In this document: positions 50,424-59,392 of the stretch, piece after piece
Layout of the letters: each line of letters starts with the position of its first letter
Numbering within the stretch: the first letter of the stretch is position 1
NCBI RefSeq assembly: GCF_029846175.1
Contig: NZ_JARWAC010000031.1
Coordinates: 124,001-188,000, forward strand
DNA length: 64,000 nt
Source: Sphaerisporangium sp. TRM90804
GTDB lineage: Bacteria; Actinomycetota; Actinomycetes; Streptosporangiales; Streptosporangiaceae
Direction of reading: 5' to 3'
The notes under the pieces: model-generated
What the model saw: only the letters and a program-made list of their open reading frames with translations
Databases searched by the model: none
What the model was told of the DNA's origin: nothing
Position numbers and translations under genes: made by a program

Positions 50424-51289
50424 GCGGGACGGCGGCCCAGCATGTCGAGCCGATGCAGCACCGGGTTGCCGGCGATGACCTTGGTGAAGCTGATCTTCTC
50501 GGAGGCGGCGGTCAGCCCGGCCACGGCGCCCAGCAGGGCCAGCCGCGCCGGGCGGCCGAGGGTGGCCACCGCGGCGACCCCGAGCATCGCGCCGAGCGCG
50601 TTGGCCCCGGCGTCGCCGAGCATGGCCCGCTCGCCGAGATCCTCCCCCAGCAGTGCGGCGCCCGCGCCGAGCGGCACGGCGGCGAGGGCGGCGCCCGCGG
50701 CGTCCCCCTTGGCGAGCGACGCGGCGAGCAACGGGGCGCCCGCGAGCGCGCCGACCTTGATCGCGCGCCCGGGACGCAGGTCGAAGAGGTTCGCCAGGTT
50801 GGCGCTCCCGGCGATCACGGCGCCGTCCAGCAGCACGTCGGCGGCCCGCAGGGCGCCGGGGTGCCGCGTGCGGCCGGACAGGAGCGCGGCGGCGGCGACG
50901 CCGGAGGCGCCGATGCCGAGGATCTTCACGGCGCCGCTGGTGACCTCGCCCCTGGCCAGGGCCGTCAGGTGGCCCTTGAACCCTTTGGACGAGGTCGCAC
51001 CCCACAGGTCGTCGTACGCGCCGAGCGCGCCGCCGCCCAGGCCCGCGAGCACGGCCGCGGCGCGCGCCCGGGCTGGCACTCCGGGCGTGAGGGCTGCCGC
51101 CGCGGCGGCGCCGGCCACCAGCGCGGGACCTTCGAGCAGGGTGAGCGGCTCCCCGCGATGGTTGGTGCGGGTCCAGGTCTTCTCGTCGCCGATGGGCGGG
51201 CGACGGGTGAAGGCGGCGTAGGCCGCGCGGGCGGCGACGGCGCCGAATGCCGCGCCCGCGAGGGCGCCGAGCCAGGAGCGATGGGCCAC
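50420..51289 (-). CDS. Divergent PNPT-family (MraY/WecA-like) membrane protein
   Basis: 289 aa, about eight membrane segments. The polyprenyl-phosphate hexosamine-1-phosphate transferase landmarks are partly kept: GAYDDLWGATSSKGFKGHL (Asp-Asp and Lys), SANLANLFDLRPGRAIK (N-x-NLxD), and MLGDAGANALGAML (GD-x-G). The C-terminal His-rich motif of MraY/WecA is absent; only NPVLHRLDMLG remains. It is also shorter than the usual ~330-360 residues. Activity may therefore be altered. GTG 51289. The stop overlaps the murJ-like ATG by 4 nt. Confidence 0.75.
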   Translation of the reverse strand: MAHRSWLGALAGAAFGAVAARAAYAAFTRRPPIGDEKTWTRTNHRGEPLTLLEGPALVAGAAAAAALTPGVPARARAAAVLAGLGGGALGAYDDLWGATSSKGFKGHLTALARGEVTSGAVKILGIGASGVAAAALLSGRTRHPGALRAADVLLDGAVIAGSANLANLFDLRPGRAIKVGALAGAPLLAASLAKGDAAGAALAAVPLGAGAALLGEDLGERAMLGDAGANALGAMLGVAAVATLGRPARLALLGAVAGLTAASEKISFTKVIAGNPVLHRLDMLGRRPA

Positions 51290-51355
51290 AGCAGATGCCT
51301 CTTCGTCAGGAGCGCCCCGGCGAGCGGGCCGGGCGCGTGCGGGTGGTCGGGCGGA

Positions 51356-52333
51356 TCAGCCGCCCGAGCCGGCGTCAGGGGTGGGCGTGGGGGTCGGCGA
51401 GGGGATCGGCGCCACCGAGGCGGCGTCCGAGCCGAGACCGTACTGATCGGAGTCCCCGGCCACCTGTTCCCGCAGAGCGTAGACCACCACGGCGCGGCCG
51501 AAGGCCATATCGACGTTGTCGACGGTCGACACCCTCGTGGACATGTCGCCGGACTCCCGCACCGCGGCGATGACGCCGGCGGCCGTGGAGGTCGGGACCA
51601 CTCCGGCGACGACGGCTCCCTCGCCGGCCTCGTCCAGCCCGCCGGCCATCGAGACGATCGCGGTGGTCTGCGCCTCGGCGTCCTTGCCCTCGAAGGGGAC
51701 GGCCGGGGGCACCAGGACGGCCAGGGTGGCGCGCTTGGCGGGGTCGCCCTCCACGCTGAGCAGGCCGTCGCTCTCCAACGCGTCGAGCACGCCGGTCGCC
51801 CCCGGGTTCTCCTTGCCGGACTGCGCCTTGTCGTTGGTCATGACCGCGCTGCCCAGCACCGCCGCGACCTTGTCGTACGGCGTGGCGTTGGCGGCGAAGG
51901 CGAGGTCGGCGGGCTTGGCGGTGGTGGCGAGCTGGTCGATCACCGCCGACTGGCTGACGTCGACGAACCGCTCGTTGAGCACGACCTGGCCGCTGAGCGT
52001 CGCGCCCGCCGCCAGGAGCACCTGCTGGAGCGGCTCGCGCAGCCGGGAGTCGGCGCCGGGGGCCTCGACCACCAGGACGCGCTCCCCCGCCAGCGACGTC
52101 TGCACGAGCTGAGGCAGGCGCTCGGTGAGGAAGGCGTCGCTGGCGGCGCCCCGGGTGCGCGCGCGCGCGACGTCGTCCTGCAACTTGGTGTTGTTGGCCT
52201 GCAGGCGCGCGGCGGTCTCCTCGGTGAGCCTCACCAGCGGGGCGTTCAGCACGGTGCTGCCCAGCACGATGCCGATGGCCAGCGCGAGGAAGATCGCGAC
52301 GATGGAGACGATGTGGTAGCGGAAATCGATCAC
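51356..52333 (-). CDS. steB: SteB/MctB-like membrane-anchored protein (copper transporter family)
   Basis: 325 aa. The N-terminal IDFRYHIVSIVAIFLALAIG leads into one membrane helix; LTEETAARLQANNTKLQDDV starts a coiled coil, and the rest is an extracytoplasmic alpha/beta domain (VLVVEAPGADSRL, VVAGVVPTST) ending in a Pro/Thr tail. Mycobacterial MctB was described as an outer-membrane copper export channel; the corynebacterial homologue SteB works with SteA in cell separation. GTG 52333 overlaps the steA stop by 4 nt. The symbol is by gene-pair analogy. Confidence 0.88.
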   Translation of the reverse strand: MIDFRYHIVSIVAIFLALAIGIVLGSTVLNAPLVRLTEETAARLQANNTKLQDDVARARTRGAASDAFLTERLPQLVQTSLAGERVLVVEAPGADSRLREPLQQVLLAAGATLSGQVVLNERFVDVSQSAVIDQLATTAKPADLAFAANATPYDKVAAVLGSAVMTNDKAQSGKENPGATGVLDALESDGLLSVEGDPAKRATLAVLVPPAVPFEGKDAEAQTTAIVSMAGGLDEAGEGAVVAGVVPTSTAAGVIAAVRESGDMSTRVSTVDNVDMAFGRAVVVYALREQVAGDSDQYGLGSDAASVAPIPSPTPTPTPDAGSGG

Positions 52334-53526
52334 GAGAACAGCCCGACCAACCAGAAGATGAAGCCGTTCCAGGCGTCCTGGAGCCCGTTGAGCCAGATCT
52401 TGCCCATCGGGGAGAACCAGAGCACCACGGCGACGGTGAGGAGGGCGGTGGCGACGAGAAGCAGCAGCGAGCCGACGGAGATGCGGCTGCGGTAGAGCCT
52501 GCTCACCCCTTTGGCGTCGACCAGCTTGCTGCCCACGCGCAGCCGCGTGAGGAAGGTGCTGGCCATGCCCGACCGGCCCTTGTCGAGGAACTCCACCAGG
52601 GTGGCGTGGGTGCCCACCGCGACGATGAGGCTCGCGCCCATGTCGTCGGCGAGCAGCATCGCGATGTCCTCGCTGGTGCCGGTGGCCGGGAACACCACGG
52701 CCTCCTGGCCGAGCAGGTGGACGCGCTCCAGGCCGGGCGCCCGGCCGTCGCGGTAGGCGTGCACGACCAGCTCGGCGCCGCTGCACAGGGCGCGTTCCGA
52801 GACCGAGTCGAAGTCGCCCACGATGACGTCGGGCACGTAGCCCGCCTCCATGAGGGCGTCCGCGCCGCCGTCCACGCCGATGAGCACCGGGCGGAACTCG
52901 CGGATGTAGGGGCGCAGGGTGGCGATGTCCTCTTTGTAGTGGTAGCCACGCACGACGACGAGGACGTGGCGGCCCTCGATGGAGGTGCGGATGGGGGGCA
53001 CGCCGACGCCGTCGATCAGCAGGTCGCGCTCGCGCCGGATGTACTCCATGGTGTTCATGGCGAAGTCTTCGATCTGCACCGACAGCCCCGCCCGCGCCTC
53101 GGTCATCGCGGCGGAGATGCTCTCGGACGTGAGCGGCTCGCCCTTGCCGGCGGGCTCGTCGTCGAGGTACACCACGCCCTCGTGGACACGCACGACGTCA
53201 CCCTCGCGCACGCGGTCGAACAGCTCGGGGCCGGCGTTGTCGATCAGGGTGACCCCGGCCTCGACCAGGATCTGCGGCCCGAGGTTGGGGTAGCGCCCGC
53301 TGATGCTCACGGCGACGTTGACCACGGCGGAAACGCCGCACGCGACAAGGGCCTCCGCGCTCACACGGTCGACGTCGACGTGATCGATGATCGCGATCTC
53401 CCCCGGCCTGAGACGCTTGGTCAGGCTCTTGGTCCGACGGTCGATCCTCGCCACTGCCGTCACCCCGGGAAGGTCTGACGCCTTCCTTCGGCGGAGGCGC
53501 TGAACCTTCATGGTCGGCACCTTCAT
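52330..53526 (-). CDS. steA: Septation protein SteA (TPK-like catalytic domain, C-terminal membrane anchor)
   Basis: 398 aa. The central region has the thiamin-pyrophosphokinase-like block VPDVIVGDFDSVSERALCSG and HLLGQEAVVFPATGTSEDIA; the N-terminal RIDRRTKSLTKRLRPGEIAI and DHVDVDRVSAEALVACGVSA are SteA hallmarks. Two hydrophobic C-terminal segments (SVGSLLLLVATALLTVAVVLW, and GFIFWLVGLFS at the very end) anchor it. In Corynebacterium SteA/SteB act in daughter-cell separation. Start ATG 53526; ATG 53511 has a slightly better ribosome site. Confidence 0.93.
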   Translation of the reverse strand: MKVPTMKVQRLRRRKASDLPGVTAVARIDRRTKSLTKRLRPGEIAIIDHVDVDRVSAEALVACGVSAVVNVAVSISGRYPNLGPQILVEAGVTLIDNAGPELFDRVREGDVVRVHEGVVYLDDEPAGKGEPLTSESISAAMTEARAGLSVQIEDFAMNTMEYIRRERDLLIDGVGVPPIRTSIEGRHVLVVVRGYHYKEDIATLRPYIREFRPVLIGVDGGADALMEAGYVPDVIVGDFDSVSERALCSGAELVVHAYRDGRAPGLERVHLLGQEAVVFPATGTSEDIAMLLADDMGASLIVAVGTHATLVEFLDKGRSGMASTFLTRLRVGSKLVDAKGVSRLYRSRISVGSLLLLVATALLTVAVVLWFSPMGKIWLNGLQDAWNGFIFWLVGLFS

Positions 53527-53632
53527 CACAGACCATCCTGCCAGAGCGTGCGACCAGGATGGCCGCCCTTTTCGGCGTGTCAGATTTGTCACTGTCGCCG
53601 CCTCCCGCCCGGCGAGGGCCGGGAACGGGACA

Positions 53633-55357
53633 TCATGGCCGGTCGGCGGACTTGTCGGCGTCGGCGATCGAGAGCAGTTCCTCGGCGTGGGCGCGGCCGA
53701 GCTCGGAGTCCTCCAGGCCGGCGAGCATGCGCGACAGCTCCCTGGCGCGCGCCTCGCGGTCGAGCGCGGTGACGCCGCTGCGCACCACCCTGCCGTCGCT
53801 GGCCTTCTCGACGACCAGATGCTGGTCGGCGAACGCGGCCACCTGGGGCAGGTGGGTGACGACGATCACCTGGGCGGTGCGGGCCAGGCGGGCCAGGCGG
53901 CGCCCGATCTCGACGGCGGCCTTGCCGCCCACGCCGGCGTCGACCTCGTCGAAGACGAAGGTCGGCACCGGGTCGGCACCGGCGAAGACGACCTCGATGG
54001 CGAGCATCACCCGGCTCAGCTCGCCGCCGGAGGCGCCCTTGGTCAGCGGCAGCGCCGGGGCGCCGGGGTGGGCCGTCATGCGCAGCTCGATCTCGTCGGC
54101 GCCCTCGGGGCCGAACTGGCCGCTCGGGGAGACGGCCACCAGGACGCGGGCGTGCGGCATCGCGAGGGCGCTCAGCTCGGCGGTGACGGCCTGCCCGAAG
54201 CGCTCGGCGGCGTTCGTGCGGATGGCGGTGAGCGCCGCCGCCGTCTCGGTGAGCCGGGCCGTCAGCTCCTCGTGCTCGCGCGTCAGCTCGGAGATGCGGT
54301 CGTCGTCGCCCTCCAGCTCGGTGAGCCGGGCCGCGGCCTCCCTGGCCCAGGCCAGAACACCGGCGGTGTCCTGGCCGTACTTCCTGATCAGGCCGGTCAC
54401 CAGGGCGCGGCGCTCCTGCACGGCGGCGAGCCGGGCGGGGTCGGCGTCGACGGACTCGGCGTAGGCGGCCAGCTCGGTCGCCACGTCGGTCACCAGGTAG
54501 CCGGCCTCGGCCAGCCGGTCGCCGATGCCCGACAGGCCGGTGTCGAACTGCCGGACGGCGTCGATCGCCGCGCGGGCGTGGCCGAGCAGGGAGACGGCGT
54601 CCTGCATGCCCTGGGCGACGGCCATGGGGTCGCCGAGCAGGGCGGTGTGGGCGGAGACGGCGGCGGTCTTCAGGGAGTCGGCGTGGGCGAGGCGCTCCTC
54701 CTCCTGCTTGAGCTCGACCTCCTCGCCCTGACGGGGGTCGGCCTTCTCGACCTCCTCCAGGCCGAAGCGCAGGTGGTCGGCCTCCTGGGCGCGTTCACGG
54801 GCCCGGGTGGTGAGCTCCTGGAGGGTCTCGCCGACCTCCTTGTGACGCTTGTAGGCCTGGGTGTAGGCACGCAGCGGCTTGACGAGCTCCTCGCCGGCGT
54901 AGCGGTCGAGGGCGGCGCGCTGGCGGCCCGGCTGGAGCAGCCGCTGCTGGTCCATCTGGCCGTGCACGGCGACGAGGTCGTCGGCGAGGTAGGTGAGGGT
55001 GCCGACCGGCACCGACCTGCCGCCCAGCCACGCCCGTGACCGGCCCTCGGCCGAGACCGACCTGGCGATGATGAGCCGGCCGTCCTCGACCTCGCCCCCG
55101 AGATCCTCCACCTGCTGGGCCACCTTGCCCGCGGGCTCCACCAGCAGCGTGCCCTCCACCGTGGCGCGTTCGGCGCCCGGCCGCACGCGGGCGGGGTCGG
55201 CCCGGCCGCCGAACAGAAGCCCGAGCCCCGTGACGACCATCGTCTTGCCCGCGCCGGTCTCTCCGGTGACGACGGTGAAGCCCGACGAGAGCTCCAGAAC
55301 GGCCTCGTCGATCACGCCGAGCCCTTTGATCCGGACCTCATCGACCCGTGGCCGCAC
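53633..55357 (-). CDS. recN: DNA repair protein RecN
   Basis: 574 aa, SMC-like ATPase that holds broken DNA ends in recombinational repair. VDEVRIKGLGVIDEAVLELS, Walker A TVVTGETGAGKTMVVTGLGL, a long coiled coil (about 160-360), then LTKGASGGELSRVMLAIEVV (signature) and PTFVFDEVDAGVGGKAAVEI (Walker B). GTG 55357 has GGGAGGG upstream. Its place between nadK and steA is the standard actinobacterial order. Confidence 0.96.
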   Translation of the reverse strand: MRPRVDEVRIKGLGVIDEAVLELSSGFTVVTGETGAGKTMVVTGLGLLFGGRADPARVRPGAERATVEGTLLVEPAGKVAQQVEDLGGEVEDGRLIIARSVSAEGRSRAWLGGRSVPVGTLTYLADDLVAVHGQMDQQRLLQPGRQRAALDRYAGEELVKPLRAYTQAYKRHKEVGETLQELTTRARERAQEADHLRFGLEEVEKADPRQGEEVELKQEEERLAHADSLKTAAVSAHTALLGDPMAVAQGMQDAVSLLGHARAAIDAVRQFDTGLSGIGDRLAEAGYLVTDVATELAAYAESVDADPARLAAVQERRALVTGLIRKYGQDTAGVLAWAREAAARLTELEGDDDRISELTREHEELTARLTETAAALTAIRTNAAERFGQAVTAELSALAMPHARVLVAVSPSGQFGPEGADEIELRMTAHPGAPALPLTKGASGGELSRVMLAIEVVFAGADPVPTFVFDEVDAGVGGKAAVEIGRRLARLARTAQVIVVTHLPQVAAFADQHLVVEKASDGRVVRSGVTALDREARARELSRMLAGLEDSELGRAHAEELLSIADADKSADRP

Positions 55358-55835
55358 TGGGTCCCTCCCGCCGTTTCAGCGCACTGTTTCCGATCGGGCG
55401 AACGCCGCCTGACCACCTGAGGCCCGGCCGGGTCGCCCATCCGTGCGCGTCGATCCTACGCGGAAATCGCCAGAGTTTTCGATGACCGCCCCGGTACGCG
55501 CCCACCGCCCAACCCCGTACACCCTCCTCTTAAGCCCCGTACCGACCACCACCACCGCGCCCACCGCCGTCCCGGGTTCCCCACCGCCCCGAGCCCTGCG
55601 GCCCGCTCCCCCACCAGCCACGCCGCCCCCCGCGGCGCGGAGGCGCGTGACCGCCGATCACCGTACCCAGGGCACCCACCGGCCCATCCCGCCCTAGGGA
55701 AACAGCTCAGCCACACTCACCGAAACGGTGCTCGCAGGGCACAGGAGAACACGCCGCCCGCCACCGGCGGACCGCCCCGCGAATCCACGGGGACGATCGT
55801 CCATCGAACCCCGCGGCGCCGGCCCGGCCCCGTGG
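55358..55835. other. Gap between recN and nadK
   Basis: 478 nt, longer than the near-zero spacing usual for this pair. On the minus strand TAGGAT (55454-55459) could be a -10 region for recN. A weak LexA-like half-palindrome (TCGCCAGAGTTTTCGA, 55467-55482) lies just upstream of it. The remainder is C-rich with no ribosome-site-led gene. I see no RNA fold worth naming. Confidence 0.45.
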
Positions 55836-56744
55836 TCAGGACCTCACGCGGCCGCGCCAGCCCTGCACGGGGAGGTCGAACTTGGCGACCAGGCGGTCGG
55901 TGAAGGAGGCGTCCGTGGTGGCGATGTCGTGCAGGCGGGCGAGCCGTACCGGGACTCCGCCGCGGCGCACCTCCACGCGGGCGCCGGGTGGCAGGTCGAA
56001 GCGGCGGCGGCCGTCGCACCAGAGCACTCCGCCCGGCGTGCCGGGCAGGAGCTCCACCGCCAGGGTGGAGCGGGGGGACACCACCAGCGGGCGCGCGAAC
56101 AGCGCGTGGGCGCTGTTCGGCACCAGGAGCAGGGCCTCCACCTCCGGCCACACCACCGGGCCGCCGGCGGAGAACGCGTAGGCCGTGGAGCCGGTGGGCG
56201 TGGCGCAGATGACGCCGTCGCAACCCCACCGGGACAGCGGCCTGCCGTCGACCTCGGCGACGACCTCCAGCATGCGGTCGCGCTTTTCGACGCTGGCCTC
56301 GTTCAGCGCCCAGGTGGAGGCCAGCAGCTCGCCGTTCGCGCGGACCCTGACCTCGATCGTCATCCGCTCCTCGACGGTGTACCGGCCGGTCACGACACGG
56401 TCCACGGCCTCGTCCAGGTCGGCCATCTCCGCCTCGGCCAGGAAGCCGACGTGTCCGAGGTTCACCCCGAGCAGGGGCGTGCGCGCGGGCCTGGCCAGCT
56501 CGGCGGCCCGCAGCAGCGTGCCGTCCCCGCCGAGCACCATGAGCACCTCGGCGTCCTCGGCGGCCGACGGGTCGGCCGGGACGACCTCGACGCCGGTCGC
56601 GCCGATCTCCTCGGCCTCGGCCCGTATGACGCGCACGGTGACGCCTGCCTCCAGGAACCTGTCGATCACCAGACGGGCACTGGCCACGGCCGGTTCGCGA
56701 CCGGTGTGTGCGGTGATCATCACCGTCCGCTTGGTGTCACTCAT
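55836..56744 (-). CDS. nadK: NAD kinase
   Basis: 302 aa. Phosphorylates NAD to NADP. VLMVLGGDGTLLRAAELARP (the GGDG motif), GVNLGHVGFLAEAE, WALNEASVEKRDRM and DGVICATPTGSTAYAFSAGG are the family blocks. ATG 56744 is chosen because MSDTKRTVMITAHTGREP is the expected N-terminus, with GGAGCG upstream; the longer frame is rejected. It lies between tlyA and recN as in other actinobacteria. Confidence 0.96.
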   Translation of the reverse strand: MSDTKRTVMITAHTGREPAVASARLVIDRFLEAGVTVRVIRAEAEEIGATGVEVVPADPSAAEDAEVLMVLGGDGTLLRAAELARPARTPLLGVNLGHVGFLAEAEMADLDEAVDRVVTGRYTVEERMTIEVRVRANGELLASTWALNEASVEKRDRMLEVVAEVDGRPLSRWGCDGVICATPTGSTAYAFSAGGPVVWPEVEALLLVPNSAHALFARPLVVSPRSTLAVELLPGTPGGVLWCDGRRRFDLPPGARVEVRRGGVPVRLARLHDIATTDASFTDRLVAKFDLPVQGWRGRVRS

Positions 56745-56955
56745 GTTCGCTCCGCTCGTCCGCCGGGCAGGCTCGGCCGGCCCGGCGATGCCGTGCCGGC
56801 GTTCCCGGTCGCGCACATGCGCGCCCCGCCCCCGGCGGAAGCCGCCGGGCTCCCGGGGGCAGACACTACTGCCGCCCACGCCAAGATCCCTCCGCGACCG
56901 TATTCGATCTCACCTCCGATGCAAGACCCTCCCCGGCGGGCACCGCGTCGGGGCA

Positions 56956-57762
56956 CTACCGGGGGCCTTCCGCGACCGCGCGGGTGATCTCGGCCCCGAG
57001 GTCGGCCACCGGGGCGGGGCCGGGGCCCTTTCCGAGCCAGATGAGGTACTCGACGTTGCCGGACGGGCCCGGCAGAGGGCTGGCCGTGACTCCCCGGACG
57101 GTCAGCGGCAGCGCGGCGGCCGAGGCGGCGACGTCGCGCACGGCCTGCTCCCGCAGCGCCGGGTCGCGCACGACCCCCCCGGCGCCCACGCGGTCCTTGC
57201 CCACCTCGAACTGCGGTTTCACCAGCATCACCAGGTCGGCGGCCGGCGCCGCGCACGCCGCCAGGGCGGGCAGCACCAGGCGCAGCGAGATGAACGACAG
57301 GTCGCCGACGACCAGCGTGGGCGGCTCGCCCACCATGTCGGCGGTCAGCTCGCGGACGTTGACCCGCTCCATCACCGTGACCCGCTCATCGGTGCGCAGC
57401 GACCACGCGAGCTGCCCGTATCCGACGTCGACGGCGAGGACGTGGGCGGCGCCGGCGCGCAGCAGCACGTCGGTGAACCCGCCGGTGGACGCGCCGGCGT
57501 CCAGGCACCGGCGGCCGGTGACCGACAGGCCGCGCGGGCCGAACGCCTCCAGGGCGCCGAGCAGCTTGTGCGCGCCCCGGGAGACGTAGTCGGGCCCGGC
57601 GGCCGGCTCGGCCACGACGATCGCCGAAGCGGTGTCCACCTGCGTCGCCGGCTTGGCCGCGGTGCGCCCGCCGACACTGACCCTGCCGCCGGTGATGAGA
57701 TCGGCGGCGTGCTCCCGCGACCGCGCCAGCCCTCGCCGCACCAACTCGGTGTCCAGCCGCAT
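56956..57762 (-). CDS. tlyA: TlyA-family rRNA (cytidine-2'-O)-methyltransferase
   Basis: 268 aa. The N-terminal S4 RNA-binding domain (RLDTELVRRGLARSREHAAD, then LITGGRVSVGG) precedes the FtsJ-like SAM domain: CLDAGASTGGFTDVLLRAG (motif I), VLAVDVGYGQLAW and VGDLSFISLRLVLPAL. In mycobacteria TlyA methylates 16S and 23S rRNA and its loss gives capreomycin resistance. ATG 57762 starts exactly at the S4 domain. The gene ends 211 nt before the nadK start. Confidence 0.95.
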   Translation of the reverse strand: MRLDTELVRRGLARSREHAADLITGGRVSVGGRTAAKPATQVDTASAIVVAEPAAGPDYVSRGAHKLLGALEAFGPRGLSVTGRRCLDAGASTGGFTDVLLRAGAAHVLAVDVGYGQLAWSLRTDERVTVMERVNVRELTADMVGEPPTLVVGDLSFISLRLVLPALAACAAPAADLVMLVKPQFEVGKDRVGAGGVVRDPALREQAVRDVAASAAALPLTVRGVTASPLPGPSGNVEYLIWLGKGPGPAPVADLGAEITRAVAEGPR

Positions 57763-57868
57763 CCGCCGGCTCAACGAACCCCTCCCCGCACCGTGCGACC
57801 GCGCGGCACCCGCCCCGTGCCGGGGGGCGGCACGCTGTCCGGCGGGCCCTGGGTGGGGTGCGCGCCCG

Positions 57869-58201
57869 TCACCGGCGCCCGTTCTCGGCGGGGGGAGGCT
57901 CCTCGTCGACCGAGGCCAGGGTGGCCTCCAAGCCGGTGAGAACCCCCTCGAAGATCGCCACGTGCTCCCGCACGGGAACACCGCCGAGCCCCGCCAGCCG
58001 ATCCAGACCCTCCGGAACCCGCGCCGGGGCCATGCCTTCAGGCATCCGCCCCCCGGCCCCGGGAACCATGTCACGGGCCTCGGGGATCGAGCCCCGGGCC
58101 TCGGGGACCATGCCCCGGGCCCCCGGATTCACGCCCCGGGCCTCGGGAACCACGTCACGGGCCTCGGGGACACGTGTGGGAGCCTCGCCGCTCTCCGTCA
58201 T
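57869..58201 (-). CDS. Small hypothetical protein with heptapeptide repeats
   Basis: 110 aa. The C-terminal half (LDRLAGLGGVPVREHVAIFE, then GVLTGLEATLASVDEEP) resembles a short helical protein often found next to tlyA in actinobacteria. Residues 10-58 are seven-residue repeats of the type PEARGMV (PEARDVV, PEARGVN, PGARGMV, PEARGSI, PEARDMV). ATG 58201 overlaps the stop of a possible upstream small frame by 4 nt. It probably belongs to the tlyA operon, 106 nt upstream of tlyA. Function unknown. Confidence 0.65.
   Translation of the reverse strand: MTESGEAPTRVPEARDVVPEARGVNPGARGMVPEARGSIPEARDMVPGAGGRMPEGMAPARVPEGLDRLAGLGGVPVREHVAIFEGVLTGLEATLASVDEEPPPAENGRR
58027..58174 (-). repeat. 21-bp tandem repeats encoding heptapeptides
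   Basis: About seven imperfect 21-bp units, each with a CCCGGGCCTCGGG-like core on the + strand, within the small hypothetical gene upstream of tlyA. They keep the reading frame. Confidence 0.8.
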
Positions 58202-58389
58202 CCGCCCTCTCCAGCCGCCTGCCTCGTCCTCTGCCCGGCCATGGCGCCGCCGTCCACGCGTGGGACGGGGGCCGCCCGGGCCGGCTGACCATATGCCACT
58301 GCCACCTGGCGCGCACGAGGCGGCCGGCCGCGGACCGGCGCGAGCGGGCCCGCGGGGTGGTCCTTGGTCGCGGCGCCGTTCACGGCCAT
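58198..58389 (-). CDS. Possible small Arg/Ala/Pro-rich frame
   Basis: 63 codons from ATG 58389 (MAVNGAATKDHPAGPLAPVR). Its stop overlaps the ATG of the heptapeptide-repeat gene by 4 nt (ATGA), as in other gene pairs of this region, but no ribosome site or family is visible. Listed because of the overlap only. Confidence 0.22.
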   Translation of the reverse strand: MAVNGAATKDHPAGPLAPVRGRPPRARQVAVAYGQPARAAPVPRVDGGAMAGQRTRQAAGEGG

Positions 58390-58580
58390 GATGGAGAGGC
58401 CGCGCCGGGTGGCCGCCGCCCGCGCGACGGCCCAGCCCCGACCGTATCCGAAGCAGCGACTCCGTCGATGCTCATCTCGGCCCGGGCGCCCCCGCGCGCC
58501 GGATTTCGCGTAGTACTCAAGGGAAACGCTACCTTGCCCTAGGTCGGAGGAGCCTCGGCGGATGAGAGAGGGGGCCACGC

Positions 58581-58928
58581 ATGGCGAGCGTCGATGAGTG
58601 CCGGGCGGCACTGGACAAGCTCGGCGAGCAGTTCGGCGAGCTTGACGGGGAGACCCGTTCCAAGCACGTCGTGGACAGAAGGCTGAGCTGCCGGATCACG
58701 GACCTGGAGGTGACCTTCTACGGGCGCATCCACCAGGGCGGCCTGGACTCCTTCACGCAGGACCCTCCGGCGGACGGGCGCCCGGCCGAGGTCCGCATCA
58801 AGATCTCCAGCGACGACCTGCTGGCCATGGTGAACGGCGAACTCGACATGGCCAAGGCCCTGTTCGGCGGCCGCGTCAAGATCGACGCCAGCCTCGGAGA
58901 CCTGCTCCGCCTGCGCAAACTCCTGTAA
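58581..58928 (+). CDS. SCP2 sterol-binding domain-like protein
   Basis: 115 aa. SVDECRAALDKLGEQFGEL, the central sheet DLEVTFYGRIHQGGLDSF, VRIKISSDDLLAMVNGELDM and AKALFGGRVKIDASLGDLLR follow the SCP2/lipid-carrier fold, which binds hydrophobic ligands in a tunnel. GAGAGAGGGGG precedes the ATG. It is the only plus-strand gene between two minus-strand operons. The partner is unknown. Confidence 0.85.
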   Translation: MASVDECRAALDKLGEQFGELDGETRSKHVVDRRLSCRITDLEVTFYGRIHQGGLDSFTQDPPADGRPAEVRIKISSDDLLAMVNGELDMAKALFGGRVKIDASLGDLLRLRKLL

Positions 58929-59392
58929 CCCCGCCGCGCCGGTCGCGCAGCCCTCTCGCCCCCACCACCGCGGTTCCCCCACAGGGCACCACCACGTCGT
59001 GAGCCGGCAGCACCCACCAAAGCCGGCGCGCCCCCAACATGATCGACGAGCGCACCGCCGCGCACGATCACCGTGACGACGGCGCCGGCCGCCTTAAGGA
59101 CGGCTCCCGCGGCGGCGACCGTCACAACCCCGAGCCCGATGAGATCACCATTACCGGCCCGGGCCCCTTACGGCCGGTGGTGGGCTGCCACCAGGTCTAC
59201 AGCGGCAGCCGCGACGGCCCACCGGCGGGACGGCGCTGACTGCGGCGACTCTCGAGCCCCTGGACCGGTGTGATCACTGCTGCAGGCTCGGACGCCTGCG
59301 CGACCGGTGGTCGCCGCCCCCAGGCTCTTCCGGCTGGCGCAAGGTCCGGCTTCGGGCTGGCAGAGTCCATGGGGGCGTCGTCGCGCGGTCCT
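58929..59392. other. Gap between the SCP2-like and HAD genes
   Basis: 464 nt between convergent stops. Frames across it (for example from ATG 59039) lack ribosome sites and family features. Its right end carries a long imperfect inverted repeat (59315-59377) probably terminating the HAD gene. Otherwise nothing recognised. Confidence 0.5.
59315..59377 (-). terminator. Imperfect stem downstream of the HAD gene
   Basis: CGCCCCC (59315-59321) and GGGGGCG (59371-59377) pair outside an inner GGCTCT/AGAGTCC stem. It starts 16 nt after the HAD stop. Confidence 0.4.

Noticed and set aside
55467-55482. LexA/SOS-box-like sequence upstream of recN
   Set aside because: Only one half-site (TCGAAA) is good; the other matches three of six bases, too weak to call.
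55443-55697. 84-codon Pro/Thr-rich frame between recN and nadK
   Set aside because: Low-complexity, no ribosome site, no family features; typical of C-rich non-coding sequence.
59039-59239. 66-codon frame after the SCP2-like gene
   Set aside because: No ribosome site or recognisable composition; overlaps equally open frames on both strands.
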